A DNA stretch of 64,000 bases from Melanocharis versteri (Eukaryota; Chordata; Aves; Passeriformes; Melanocharitidae), in contig VZTG01000478.1 in NCBI GenBank assembly GCA_013397845.1, positions 353,599 through 417,598 of the forward strand. The letters are read 5' to 3'. Of the stretch, positions 35,347 through 48,500 are shown piece after piece. The notes under the pieces were generated by a model. It was not told the origin of the DNA. It did no database searches and was given only the letters and a program-made list of their open reading frames with translations. Made by a program: the position numbers and the translations under genes. Numbering within the stretch: position 1 is the stretch's first letter; each line of letters starts with the position of its first letter.

Positions 35347-38300
35347 GATTCTGCCCAATGATTGCAAATCTCAGCAGTGACATTCTTGATGGAATAGCCT
35401 GATTAGAAAATAATTGTACTTCTTTTCAGCTACTGTTACCTCACCCACACTTTTCATTTCCTATAAGGTACAGTGGCAAAACCGCATCTTTCAACTCTCC
35501 CTCTTTTATCTGATGTAGTGGATGACAGGTAATCTAGCTGAAAGTTCCTACAATTGCACCACCAGAAAAACACTGGCTGATGAAATCTGAGCAGTTATCA
35601 CACTAACCATCACCTGTCAAGCCTCCTGCTTCAATTTAAGGGTGCATCAATTTTCTGAAGAGGAAATCAAGGGCAAAGAATAAAAGCGCTACAGATAAAC
35701 ACTGACAAAGGCCCTTTCTGTTTTTTTTTTTATTTATGATGGGATGTACTATCATAGGTTGCTCTGTGAGGTTTTATCAACTGTCCTGATACATCCCAGA
35801 TAGCTTGGAATTCTTTGGCCATTGATGAAGTGCTATACTTGCACTTACTGAAAGGGCAGAAGATTTCTAACTGAAAATTACTTTCACTAAATACCACAAA
35901 GATATTGAAGTCAGAAAGAGCAAGGAGATGGAACAAATGACAGCTGCATATAACAATGAACTTCTCTGTTCTCTGAGCTGGCAGATGAGGCTGATTAGAG
36001 TAAGAACATGAAACAATGCTTTCTTAAAGCCAGGGAGCATATTGTGTAAAGTGTCAAGTGCAAAGAGTTCATATGGTCTTTGTAGTGAAATGTGAACACA
36101 TTTGCTGTTGACTGTATTTACCATGGATTCACCCAGTTCTCCAAAGTAAAGTACAATGAGACCTTCTTACAGGTGGGCAGAAATTACAAATTTCTTAGAG
36201 AAGAGGAAAAATGCCTCAATATCAAAATGAGCCAAATTCAGGTTGCGAGCATGTACACTCAACATCACTGACTTCAATGGAATGATAACATCCAGTCAGC
36301 AGTCAGCCTGACTTGTAGGTATAAATGGTGTTGGCATTTTCAGATGTTTTTCCTCTTGTTTGCAAAATCAGCAAAGGGAGAGACTCTCAGTTCGAATATG
36401 ACTCTTTGGTAACTGTCCTAAAGGGCAGCAGATGAAACAAGCAACATAAAGAGAAGTAATAACAAGAAAAACGTCCTCACACAGATTCATACCTGGCTAT
36501 GAATATACTATGAAACCCTGATTTTGCCCCACTGTTCCCAGATTCTTTATCAGTTATCAGAAGGGGATCAATACATCCCAATAAAGCCCATGGGTAACTT
36601 CCTGATGACTTCCACAGGCTTTCAACTGAACATGAAATATTGAGATAGATGCAACCTCTGTTCCAGTCAAGTATTAGCCATAGTAGAGTGTTGTGGGTGC
36701 AGGAAAAGCACAAGATATATGAGCTCATGAAGGACTTGTTAATTCAGAGTGACCATTGTGTTTTTCCCTTTTTTTTGTTACTTCTTTATTCATTTGTTGA
36801 TATATCAGCCCACAGTGAAGACAAGAGATGTGGATAAATGCTATATGCAGTCAGTCATGCAAAAGCCAGTTGCTTTTCTCAGTAGACAACATGCCACGTT
36901 TGGGATTCAACAAGATATAATGGAGATAGATCAGTGCAACAAAGTTCACAGTTCTCACTAGATAATATTCTTACATTCATGTCAGGCCCGAAGACAAGGC
37001 CCTTGATGCTGACAACCTTGTCAGGTGGCAAATTGTAAATTCTGCCAGTGTTGGTCCTGTCAGGAGTATTTTAAGCAGGGAAACCTTCAATGGAAAAAGT
37101 GACAGTGTCATCTGTAAAGCCTGAAAATACCCACTAACTACAAAGCAACACATTAGGAAAATCTTGTGCTTTATTAGTCTGAATTCATCAAGTAATTTGT
37201 ACAAATGTTTCTCAACAACTGCATCAATTGCAGACTGGTTTAGATGACAACTCAGTAAAATAATCATGAAGAATTATTGTTGCTCCTTGACTGGATGACA
37301 ACATTTCTAAATAGAAAAACAGTAATTCCACCAAAACGATTTCTCTCTTGGGTTTCTCTAGCAGTTCTTTGAACTTCAGCTCTCAAAGTTATGTGATTTC
37401 TCAAGAAAGCAAGCTTTTCTAGCAGAAAGTAATTTTTACTTCTCATTATTTGTGGAGAAAATTTGAAAATATTATTAGAGTGCAAACTATGAACTTCTAA
37501 ACCAGAAAGCAAGTTCAAAGTACCTAAGCCTTTAATATTTTTTAACTTTATTAGTTTTTTGAAGGATTGTCTTAGAAGTTTGAGTATCTAAATCTGGCAA
37601 TCAACAAAACTATAAACAAGAATCACTAGCGTCTGGTAAGGATTACAGGTGAATATTTAATCAAGCTGAAATGTATGATATCTTATGGGTCCATCAGTCT
37701 TTTCTCTAAATTCTGGAGATAATTTGAATAATCCCAAAGGGAAAAGAATTTTTAAAAAAAGATAACTATGATATCAGGTTCATCTTGAGGATATCATATT
37801 CTTCACCTGTTCAACCAGCTTAATTTAACAAATATTATCTATTTTACTTTTGCAAATATGCAGCAGGATAATATCAATAGTTCATTTGAATGATACTAAA
37901 AATGAATTACTTACATTCAAAGAACTCCACATTTTGAGAAGTTAAGCTCTTGATCCACTTACATGATACATTTGCCAACTCCTTCAACTCCTTTCTAAGG
38001 AATACAATTAATTTTCCTTTTATATTGACTAAACAAAACAGTAGATCCTAATCCAGCCTCAAGAACACCCAGCTAGTTCAGGTGGCTCTATGCTATACCT
38101 AAGTCTGCCCCACAGAAATCTTGTAAAAAAAACCCCAAAAACCGAGCAAACTTTCCATCACTATGGTTGAAGGCCCACAGCCAGAGGACTCTGTCTTGGT
38201 GGGGGACAGAGGCAACAAGATGTGGGAATAGACGGAGAGAATGTCCCTGGAACTGGGCATGTGGAAGGGATCAGAAGAGAGCGGCTGAAACCTGTGAATA

Positions 38301-38816
38301 CAGTAACTACTGCTAGGTTATAGTCACACTGCAAGCCTTGTGACAGTTTAAATAAACAGGTAAAAAGTATGGCACATTGCTCAAATTTTTCTTGTAAAAA
38401 GCAGCTTTTTTGTATGATAGGGAATGTCTTGTTACAGTTTTACGGTTATTTTAGACATCTGGAAATTTATTGATATGAGTACAAGCCTCCCATATGTCAA
38501 GAACTCATATTTGACCAGCAGCGAGGGTCCACATTTGGGAAAGCATGAGACCACACACTTAAATTCATCATAAATCCAAAATGGTTAGCAAATATTTGCT
38601 GAACAGAAGTGGTTTTCTGAGAACTCATGTTATCCCAAATTCAATTTACAGTTCCTATGTTTAAACAGTGCTTCTTTCCTGCTGAGAAATTGGATACTTT
38701 AGACTTTGGTGACTCAACCCCAGACTGCACAGACAGAGTCTGCAAATTTCCATTGCAAAATTATTGAATGCTTTGAATGTGGCTTGTTTTGTTTTGCTGT
38801 ACTGTAAGACAGAAAC
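35347..38816. other. AT-rich non-coding sequence
   Basis: No exon identified. At 36228-36300 the sequence opens GAGCCAAATTCAGG and continues to CACTGACTTCAATGG, in the order of an old palindromic amniote repeat family I recall only by consensus. Scattered frames (36477-37518) show no domains. Confidence 0.5.
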
Positions 38817-38842
38817 CATTTACTGAAATCATTTACTGAAAT
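38817..38842 (+). repeat. 13-bp perfect tandem duplication
   Basis: CATTTACTGAAAT occurs twice head to tail without a gap. Confidence 0.92.
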
Positions 38843-39397
38843 CTAAACTAGATTTGGATCCTAAAGTCACAAAAACCCCTAAGTTCTTAGAACCAGAGCC
38901 TTGTTTTGAATCCATCGGTATTTGTATGGTGTCTGTCCCTGTAGGACTTCAAGAATGTGCAGAAAGGATTCATACTGTAAAAGCAATATTTTTAGAAAAA
39001 CATCAATGAATGTGATGTCTCAGATATAATGAAACCCAGCAAACCCCAAATATAACAAAAATGAATAAATAATAGTTCTTGATTTTATTGAACATTTGAT
39101 GTAGTATTTACAGTACAATATTTTACAGTACTTAATCAGAGGTTTCAGTAAGAAGCTTGCCAAAGCAAATACTATTGCCAAAATTGGTTTATTATTAACC
39201 ACTGTGCATTATTAAGTAATTTTAAGGAGAAAAAAAAGACGTTTAAAAAAAAAAAACAATGGCTTAACCTAGATGGCAACATCCAAACTTATTTTACTTT
39301 CCTATTTGGCATCTATGAACAGGCTTACACTCAGTGTGTATGAAAAATGTCTGCTATATCTTCTGCTATCTATGGAGGTTATGGCTAAAGAACGAGT
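38843..39397. other. AT-rich non-coding sequence
   Basis: Nothing recognised except a twelve-base poly-A near 39245. Confidence 0.45.
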
Positions 39398-39463
39398 GGG
39401 GAAAGGGAAAGGGAAAGGGAAAGGGAAAGGGAAAGGGAAAGGGAAAGGGAAAGGGAAAGGGGG
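39398..39463 (+). repeat. (GGGAAA)n hexanucleotide array
   Basis: About ten nearly perfect GGGAAA units make a 65-bp polypurine strand ending in GGGGG. The Gly-Lys repeat of the plus frame 39273-39506 and the Pro-Phe repeat of the minus frame 39302-39523 are translations of this array, not protein genes. The tract could adopt triplex (H-DNA) structure and is probably length-variable. Confidence 0.97.
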
Positions 39464-40300
39464 CCTAAAGCAATCCCTCCTCTTTGGTACTTCAACGAAA
39501 TCATAGGTTTCAGCTCTTTCCATTCAAATGACACTAGTTCCTCAAAAAATATTTTAAATATTATTCTGTGGAAAGTCCTTGATTTTCGTTACCCAAAATC
39601 TGACAAAACTCCTTCTTTCACAATATGCAGGGTTGCCTCTACACCTGTTGTACTGTGTAGAACAATCCAAATCTGATGTAGCCATAGTGCAGCGGACAGG
39701 GTACGCATTGCCCTAATCCTGCAGAAGTGCTTTAGTGGAAAATGTGAAATATCTGGGAGCAAACTCAGTAAAGTCGGTGTGCCATGTATGCCCCGAGAAC
39801 ACAGCAATCATATCGAAGGTCTGCCAAGCACATTTGCAAAGGACAGAAGGAATAATTTCCAGACTGGGGAATGCAAAATTATTCTCCCAAACCCATGGCC
39901 AAGGTCTCTGAAGTGCTGGACTTTTTGTAGCAGGGTCCATATTCTTATCTGCAAATTTAGGCACCCACATGCACGAGTGTCTTGCAGCATGGTGTATAAC
40001 ATGCGTGGGAATAGATTTGGTAGGTCAGTTTGTTTTAAACAAGTATCACCAAATTTTATTTTATTTTTTTTAAACAGTGCTCTGCTATTTCTGGGTTGTT
40101 GAAGCAGGTTGAGGAAAATCACCCACAAAGCAAAAGGAACATGGCAAAATGTTCCTGCAGTGTGTTGCCTTAATACATTTAAATGATTTAATGACAAGTA
40201 GGGGATTACTGGAAAACACAATACACGCTGGAGGTAGCAAAGGACACCCGCTGCCTGTACTGTGAAATTCAAAATGGATTCCAGGAAGGGAGCACAATGC
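39464..40300. other. Non-coding sequence with overlapping open frames on both strands
   Basis: Holds the longest frame of the window (154 codons, minus, 39808-40272), antisense to a 107-codon frame (39779-40102) and overlapping others. The peptides have no domain I recognise. A TTTAGGCACCCA string at about 39957 resembles an old repeat scrap. I judge the frames to be chance, but the lack of low complexity makes this a reasonable place to test conservation. Confidence 0.4.
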
Positions 40301-43300
40301 CAGGCTGCTTTAACTATTGCTTCTACTTCCTATACTATTATTACTGCTCACCAGTCTTGAAGTCTGAATGACAGTGGTCTGAGCCCTTTCAAACCACAGC
40401 TAGAAGGTCAATTTTTGTAATGAGAAAATGGAAGTGGTGGTGCAGTGGATCGCTGAACCTTACAGTTTCTTCTATGATAAAGTAGCAGTGCTCAATCAAA
40501 TTATGGTGTAGGAACACAGTGGCAACACCACCATGAAACACACAACGGATGAACTAACAAAAGCACTTAAATCTGTGTAAACCCAGTGTGACATCAAAGC
40601 TAAGTTTCCTACTACTTTGGCTCTGGAGAATTGCTGTCACCCCTCACCAGCACAGCAGAAATCTGTAGACCAAAGGAAAATCGCGTTGCTTACAAAGCCG
40701 CTCTTCCATCCTCGGTGCTTAGATCCCAGTCACACAGTAAATAAAATCTCTGGTTGGAAAGACCTATTGAATGAGCTGTTCCAGAGAATTAAAATGCCTC
40801 ATGTATACAAAACCCTGCTTTGATTAATACTTTAGCTCCGCTTGTTCTAAGACTTAGGAACTTACTGCAGGTGAGCAAGCCAGCATGAATAACCTCGAGG
40901 TTTTAAAATACTGTCAAAAGATCTGCAATTACAGTACTCCATGCTTGTGCTTGTGCATAAAGCTTCGCAAAGGAACAAAAATTAACAGCTGTAAGCTACA
41001 ACTATTTTACCCTTGAAGTCTTGCACAGTAGTTTAATGAGTTCGAAGTACCTCTGTATCCTATTCACTGCATCTCCCCATTTTCATATACGGTAATATTA
41101 AGGGTAATGCCTAGCAACAATATTCACATATTCATCAGCTTCACATTTTTACTTTAATTTGTGTCCCTTTAACAGCCTAAGTGACTCTAATGAAAGGGAG
41201 AAAACCTTAGCACAATAAATCTGTGAAAGAAATTACAGAGACAAACAAGAAATCTGAGAAATAAAGCAACTAGAATGTCAGTAAAATACTAAGAAATTGT
41301 CTGGTACTCTGAAGTACTAGCTGATCAACAGAAAATGTACATTATTTGCCCAAGCACACCATATAGGAGAATTTCTTAAAAAGAGCTTGATGATTTCCTT
41401 AAATTGCACTTTTTCTAGTGAGAATAATGGAGAAACACCAAGTAGTACATGCAGGACACTTTCATCCATAGACTTATAGAAGAAATAAAAATGATGGATC
41501 AACCAGAGAAGTTAGATAACCATTAACCAAGTCTGATGTATTTTTTTTTTTAATTTTTGGAAGGAGTGAACTGGTCTTTAAAGGCTCAAAACCTCCAAAT
41601 GAGATTTACCCAGAAAGATTTTTCTAACACACCAACCAGCAGCCGGTGTGATGGGTAAACTTTTCTTGCGCAGTTTCTGTCTGTCAGTCTACACTTTAAG
41701 GAATGGTTTTGACTATTCATGTAACTTACTTACACTCAAGACCATGCTGTACTATTATGCTAGGCAGTAAGGGTGAAAAGAAATACCAGCCCTATGCTCT
41801 GATGCATATTTTCCTCTATTGGGGACCATCCTTGGCAGTCCCAACCGTCACCTGCCTCTGCAGCTCAGCTTTGAACAATTCAGAAAGAGCAAATACACGC
41901 TTAGCTTCTAAAATGTGAAAGGCCAATATTTCCTTAGCTTACAGCCTACTATAAAATCATCTAATTCTACATATATAGACAAATTTTTACCTGATTATTT
42001 CTAAAATGTGTCAATAATTAAAGCAAAATATAATACGAAACAAACATTAATTTACAGTTGTAATACATTCTGTATTCTACTGAAATCAAAACATTATAAG
42101 GAATTTTGATATTAAGCAACTTAAACTTACCAATCACTTTTGAAGATCTCACTTAACCTCATGACAATTATATTTAGAACACAGTTAGAGCCTTATTTTC
42201 TGGCACAAGGCTGATGAAGATTTCAGTGGGGCATCTTCATGCTCTTGATCAGAGCCTTCAGCTTTTAGGCAAGAGTTCACTTACTGACTTTATTTTCTCT
42301 GTTTGTGCAAGTCAACTCCCCCTCCCCTTTTATGTGCTTTGTTTACGACAGAAGTTATTGTGTTTATTTGCTCTTCCAACAGTACATGGAATCTTCAGGA
42401 AGCTTGGGATGGGATATATGCTGATTTTTTTAAATGGTACTGATTGGCTGAACAGCTGAGTTATGACACCACGCCCATTCCCTTGACTTCTTAGGTTTGC
42501 CATTGCCCCCTTGGCATTCCTGCCCTCCAGCAGGCCAAGCTTTGATGCAGAATTAGGAGTTCATTTAAATGCATATTAACAACTGAAAGCCTGTTTTCAT
42601 GTGAAATTCTAAAAAAACTTCAATACGTACTGTTTATGAAACATTTAATGTGATATTAATACTGTGGGATCACTAGTTTCAACAGTAATTAACATGTGTT
42701 TTTTGCTGGCATGAAAATTATAGTAGCTGTTAAGAGGCACACACTGAAACAACATATCAGATACAATATTTGCACTCTCTGAGTTGCTTTTAAAATATGG
42801 ATAGTGTTTTAGAAGTAATTTATCTTCACAGTCACATAACTAGAACAAGAATTCTTCATACAGACCTTTAGAGAAAGCTAACAAGCTGGATTTTCAGCCC
42901 CTACAGGCACAGCCAACCAGCCACATGATTTGATTCTTCTCACACACCATAGCCAGGTCTTGGTTATGTTTCTGTATCACTGGGCTGAGCACAACAGAAA
43001 AGCCTTCTCCGGACATGTTTTGTTTTTAAAAGATATTAAATCAATTTTTTCTTTGAATATTCTGCACTCCCACTGAAATCAATGACAGCTGGAAGCAGTT
43101 AGCAATTCCAAGGACTATGCTCTACTTGCTAAATACTTCCATACTGCTACAGAATACAGCACTATTTTTTAGTTACAAAGAAGCCAAAATTCACCCAAAA
43201 GCTTTCTTTTTCTCTTCAGTCTAAATCATTTTTCAAGATTAGAATTCTCCTTAATAGCATTAATTTTATTTTTCTCGAGTTAGAGTTAGAATATCTTTTT

Positions 43301-44348
43301 CTTTTTGAAAGTCTTATGAGAGGCCTATTACTGTCCGCAATTACTGCTATTCATATATTCAGCTATTTATCACGCAAATAGCCTGCTTCTGCAGTAGGTG
43401 TCCATTTGATTTCCCTACTTACATACATCTATATATTTTGTGTCCTTAGTTAATCAGCAGGGATATCACTTACAGTTTGTCCCTTTGGTACAAGAACTGT
43501 TTTATGCCTGAAGTTAAGCTTATGGTGAACCCTGCTAGGTCTTAGAACAAGGACTATGCATACAGTGATGTTGACTTTAATCAGATTCCTCTGGGCTGAT
43601 CCTGCAAGATGTCTACATCATTTTGAATCAGACTTTGCAACAGTCAAACAATTACTAAGGAATAAAAATACTTGAGAAATTTTTCAGCACTGAGTCAATA
43701 CTCAGGTAGACCACAGGGCCTGATTTAATCTAATAGAAATTAGATTTAATGGATGACTGGTTGTAGGTCACAGGGACATCAGTATCAGACTCACCAGACA
43801 AGACATTCTCTGTGCCTCAAAGGGATAGATGTCTTAGCTGCAATCTGCTTACTAGGTGTACTGTCATAAAATCTGTGACCCAAAACACAGCCTTTAAGCA
43901 CAGGCCACATTTAAGTGGCACAGGATTGTCACACTGCTGAGGTAGTTCCATGAATAATCGTGTCAGAGAAGCAGAGTATTTCATTCATGCTTTGAATTGC
44001 AAGGGAACATGCAAGGCACACATACCACAGCTCCTGCAAATGCTGGTGTTCCTGCCCTTTTTGCAACAGGCTGAGCACAAAGCTGCTGAAAGTCCTCAGG
44101 ACTTGGGCTATGGCTTGTCACAGCATAGAGAAGGTGTCCCAACGAGTCTCTGTATGTAAAGCCAGAACTGGGAACTGCAGTAGATTCTGTACCTCACCAT
44201 TCAGCCCACAAAACATTCTCCCTAGGAAACAAGTTTTCCTTTAACACAGCTGCAACCATCCTAAGGCAGTGGAGGAAAAATCAGCTCTCTGTTCTTCTGG
44301 TGGGAACAAGCAGAAGTTTTAAAACAGGGCTCTAGCACCCTGAAGATG
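40301..44348. other. AT-rich non-coding sequence
   Basis: No gene recognised. Recurrent-motif scraps lie at 43061-43092 (CCACTGAAATCAATG) and 43568-43611 (TTGACTTTAATCAGA, then GGGCTGATCCTGCAAG). The block 41030-41210 is repeat-free and contains CCTAGCAAC; no function can be assigned. Confidence 0.5.
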
Positions 44349-44383
44349 GGTATCTAACTATTGTTGTTTGCCAGTTAGATGCC
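44349..44383. other. Short hairpin (inverted repeat)
   Basis: GGTATCTAACT (44349-44359) pairs with AGTTAGATGCC (44373-44383): ten of eleven positions are Watson-Crick and the other is a G-T wobble in DNA or G-U in RNA, around a 13-base loop. It is too short to be a typical pre-miRNA and has no terminator role in a vertebrate. It might be the remains of a MITE end. Confidence 0.55.
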
Positions 44384-47300
44384 AGCACTGGGAAAGGCCT
44401 GTTAAAACCATCCTGCAGCCATGCAACTGGTGTGTATACAAAAAAATAATCCCCACCAAAAAATTCCCCCTCCTATTTAGGGTCCTGGGGTTTGGGTCCT
44501 TTTTAATTTTTTTTTAAATAATTACAGTGATTACGTTAAATTATATCAAACACTATCCTTTAAATCATCTTTAGTGCTTGTCTCCAGGTCCAAGGAGCAT
44601 GCAGATTTCATTATCTTAATATTAATCTAATTTTAAATTTAAAAAATACAGTAAACAAGTTTTGCTAACAAATTATTCTTATCAGAGACAGAGTCACCAA
44701 ACAATATTTTTGTCTGAGTGACAGTTCTTGTTATTTCTTGTGCTCACACATATTATTGCCAAAGTGAACTGTCCCTTACTGGCTGGTAGGCTCAGAAATG
44801 CTATCCAGTCTCCTAGACAGTCCCACCCAAAATGAGAATTCAGGCCCATCATTGGTATATCAAGGAGTGACATAGAATTAAAAGCTGGAATTCACGTGAC
44901 AGATGTGTGGCCTATTTCTTTCATCCCACTGCATTTTTATTGTAGGAGTCTTCAAGTTCATAGCATGTCTTTGTAGCTCATTAGTCTGGTATACATCAGT
45001 TGGCAGGGGCTGGATAGGAAAAAAGTGGTTGGAAACAAGCTGAAATAAGAAAACAGTAAGAGCTTTTTCAGCTGGGTGCGTGTCTTGATTCTTCGATACA
45101 TTTCTGTGAAAGTAAGGACAAAGTAAGGAGCTCAGCAGACTGGAGAACAGCAAGGTCACGGACCTTGACACGATACACAGTCATGCAAAATATATATGGC
45201 AGCTGATACTTGGATGGAAAGACAGGGTTGCCAGAGAGGTATAAAAAAATAGCTATGAACATCTATTCTTTTTTGTAGCCCAGAAGACGAGTTAGCTGGG
45301 TGCTGAACAGATAGAACTGGTGGCTGGTATCTGTTGCCATTTAACAACACTGCTGGTCAGCTTAAGCCCACTCAGAGGCACGCTCAGCTGCTTTGTCATA
45401 AGCTTTTTGTTGTCTAACAGGAAAACTCTTCCTCACCACCCCTGCAGCTTCATTTCCTGAGTCTGTTTCCCTTCTCAGAGCTCTGTTTCCCCACATGGCA
45501 ACACCATTCCTGTTTCTTGACCTTATCTTGGCTTTCTATTTCAATTCTATGCAAACCTCCACCAATAAAATTCATAGCACTTGCATGTTCCATCAGTCCT
45601 ATCGACAGCCTTCTCACTGTTCCAGAGAAGAAAATAAAATGCAGAGTGACTGTCCCATAAATCACAATTTTGTATGGTGCACATTCCATGTTAAGTGTAG
45701 GGAGCAGCAGTAAACTTGCCTGAGAGGATATTCCTCTATTGCAGCTCGTGCACTTCTGTGACTGGTGTGAACCTCATACATAAGCTTCTCCTGCTAAAAA
45801 CACTTTACTTCACAAAATAGCTTGGCATTTCCACTCATTCCAAAAGCTAGCCCACCCATCATCTTCAGCAAGGCCAACAATTGCTCACAGGTCAAGCAGC
45901 CTCCAGATATTACAACACTATCATTGCTGGTTGCATTAATAATCATTCTATCCTTGTGTAGGAGAGATGAATTCCCTTTTAAAATAACTTTGATATGAGT
46001 TGTTTGATTGAAGGGAGTTTATAGAGCAAGACATAGGTATGTTTTCAGAGAGAAGTGAACAAATATGTGACAGACGTCAGTCATGTTACTTAATGCACTG
46101 CTGGAAAGAAACACACTTGAATGCTACAGGATAATAGTTTCACAAAGACATCCAGAAGAATATTAAGCAGAGCATGCATAATGGACCCACAGACAACCAT
46201 TCAGACAGATGTAATTAGTAATCAGAGTTGAAAAGTAAACCTTCAGGACAATATGGCTTATCGTTTGAAGGGTAGAGACATACATTTTCTTGTTGCTTAT
46301 CTTCTTTATTTCCTGCTTGCTTGTTGAGCCATTTGTTTTGAGGGAAAGCTTGTGAGAACGCTGACAAAGTTGGGACAATCCAACTAGCCCTAAAAATCAA
46401 GCATCCTCTGACAGCAGTGCAGGGAGGTAAACAAAAGACAAGACCTAGAAGCATTTCCCTTTCACCTTACCATGGTCTCAATTTTATTTTGTGGAACTTC
46501 TGTCACCAGAGCCTCATGCCTTATTCATTTCTCCACCATGCCAGTTAAAATCCATCAAAACCAGGTTTAAATCGGCTTTGCTTCGCCCAAGAATCCATTC
46601 CGGTCTCTCTTCCTCTATCACTGTACACATCCCTGAGCATGCAAAATGTTGAACAGTGAAGCGAATATTAGTTGGTGGTTTCTGAGCTGGTAAAGCAAAG
46701 ACCACAGTAATACTTGTCTTTACATAAAATATGGTGCTGGTGACAATAGCGAGGGAGAGGACATAGCTGCTGCTCACCAGATGGTGCCAACTTTTGGAAA
46801 AGGCAAACAAACCAGGCAACACCTCACATCACCTTCTGTGAATGGGAGCATTTGCTGGTTGCCAACCTCTAGGTCTATTTTAACCGCTTGAGCCTTTGAA
46901 TGGATATTTGATTCTCTTTGGACAGACACCTAATTAAACTAATACTGAAATGTATTTGGTCAATTAGGGAGAGATTTAAGACAGATACTAAGAACTGTTT
47001 ATCTGATGTTTTTATTCCCTTGTGATTGTACAGGTCTATTATGGCTTTTAAGAGAAAGTGGTAGCAAGAAATGCAATATCACTTTATCAGCAGAGATATC
47101 AGCAGTGCTCAGATAAAGTCCTTGTATTCAATAGTCTATACACAGACACTTTCTTTTATAATGACTTTTACAAGGTGAATTCATGCAAAAGCTTTATTCT
47201 CAGGCTGTGTCAGTAGCACAAAACCCACACAGGATATCTGCTTCTTTTACTCTGGATGTGTATGAGGAAAGAGAAAAAAAGATTGCTAAATTTGCTCTCT

Positions 47301-48500
47301 ATTTTCCAGAAAACACTTTTGTACTTGATTCTCTGAAAGGCTTCAGGCTGTCAAATATAAAATGAAAGAAGTACTCCTACTTTCATTAGAGATTCTTAAC
47401 TAATGACAAAATCATTAAGACAGAACATAGCTAGCTGTTCATCAAGCGCTCAAGAAAATAGAACTCAAAAATGAGTGTCCGTGTGGAATTCTTGTTACAG
47501 ACACAAGCATTGTTTGCTGTTGATACGCTTCCCATAACAAGATTCTAAAATAAAAATACTTAAAACTTAACAGGTTCTGGAGCAGACAGCATAGTGTGCC
47601 TGAATTCTGATGTAGGCTTAAAGACTTGGAGGAACTGCAAGAGGCCTGCTGGACCATGGGCTTCAGGCATCATAAATCATCTTAAGGCATTATTTTCCAT
47701 AAACATCTTGGCAGTATTTAAGTACAATCACATTACAGTAAAATCCTCTTTTCTCATCATGCAGAGTGTGAATGTAACTTGCCGGGTAAACCTTCTCCAG
47801 GGGCTGTGCAGTGAATAAAGCTGTTGTCAATCAGAGCCTTGTCTCACATTTTGAAGAAGCTGGAGAGTAAAAAGAATGTAGGAAACACAAGGGCAGAGTC
47901 ATGGTTAACAAAGTTACTGCTAAAGAACAGTATTCTTTCTGTGACGTTGTTCGAGTTTCAGAAATCAACCTCCCATTTTGGACAATGTCTCGAGACTCTG
48001 AGAATTAGTTCCATTTATTAGCCTTTGTTATGCCAGTTCTACGGCTGTAAAGTTGCATGTCTTTGGGATTTCCTGCTCTCCACAGGCTGTATTTCACCAA
48101 ACACTACATTTGTATAGAACTAGGGGAATTTTATTGCCCAGCAGCCATAAAATGTTTTATTGCATGTGCAGTTTCACACACACAAACTCCAAAGAAGTTA
48201 TGAATATCAAACATTTTTAAAATTAAATTCTCTGAAAATCAGGATAAAACTGATAATCACTGCTACTTTCAATAAGTTAAATTCCACTAGATTTCACAGA
48301 CATGATTTCCATTCCTTTCTACTTTACATGCTGCTCTGTCTTTCCCTAATGATAACAAAATAGAGTAACAAGATAAAAAGAAAATTTGGCAAGTTTCTTG
48401 AATCTGCTGGATATACTGCCCAGAATGGAAGGCCTTCTTTCATGGTATGTAAGAGGCTTTCCCCCCTCCAACCAATATAGTTCCCCAGTAGAAGTCCACT
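44384..48500. other. Non-coding sequence
   Basis: No exon recognised. Several overlapping minus-strand frames (44878-45350, 46163-46454, 46514-46822) carry no known domain. GAATTCAGGCCC near 44840 and GTCCACTGAAATTAATGG at 48494-48511 belong to the recurrent motif group. Pyrimidine-rich stretches occur at 45420-45490. Confidence 0.5.

Noticed and set aside
39273..39523. Gly-Lys and Pro-Phe repeat proteins on opposite strands
   Set aside because: Both are translations of the GGGAAA array; no conserved flanking coding sequence.
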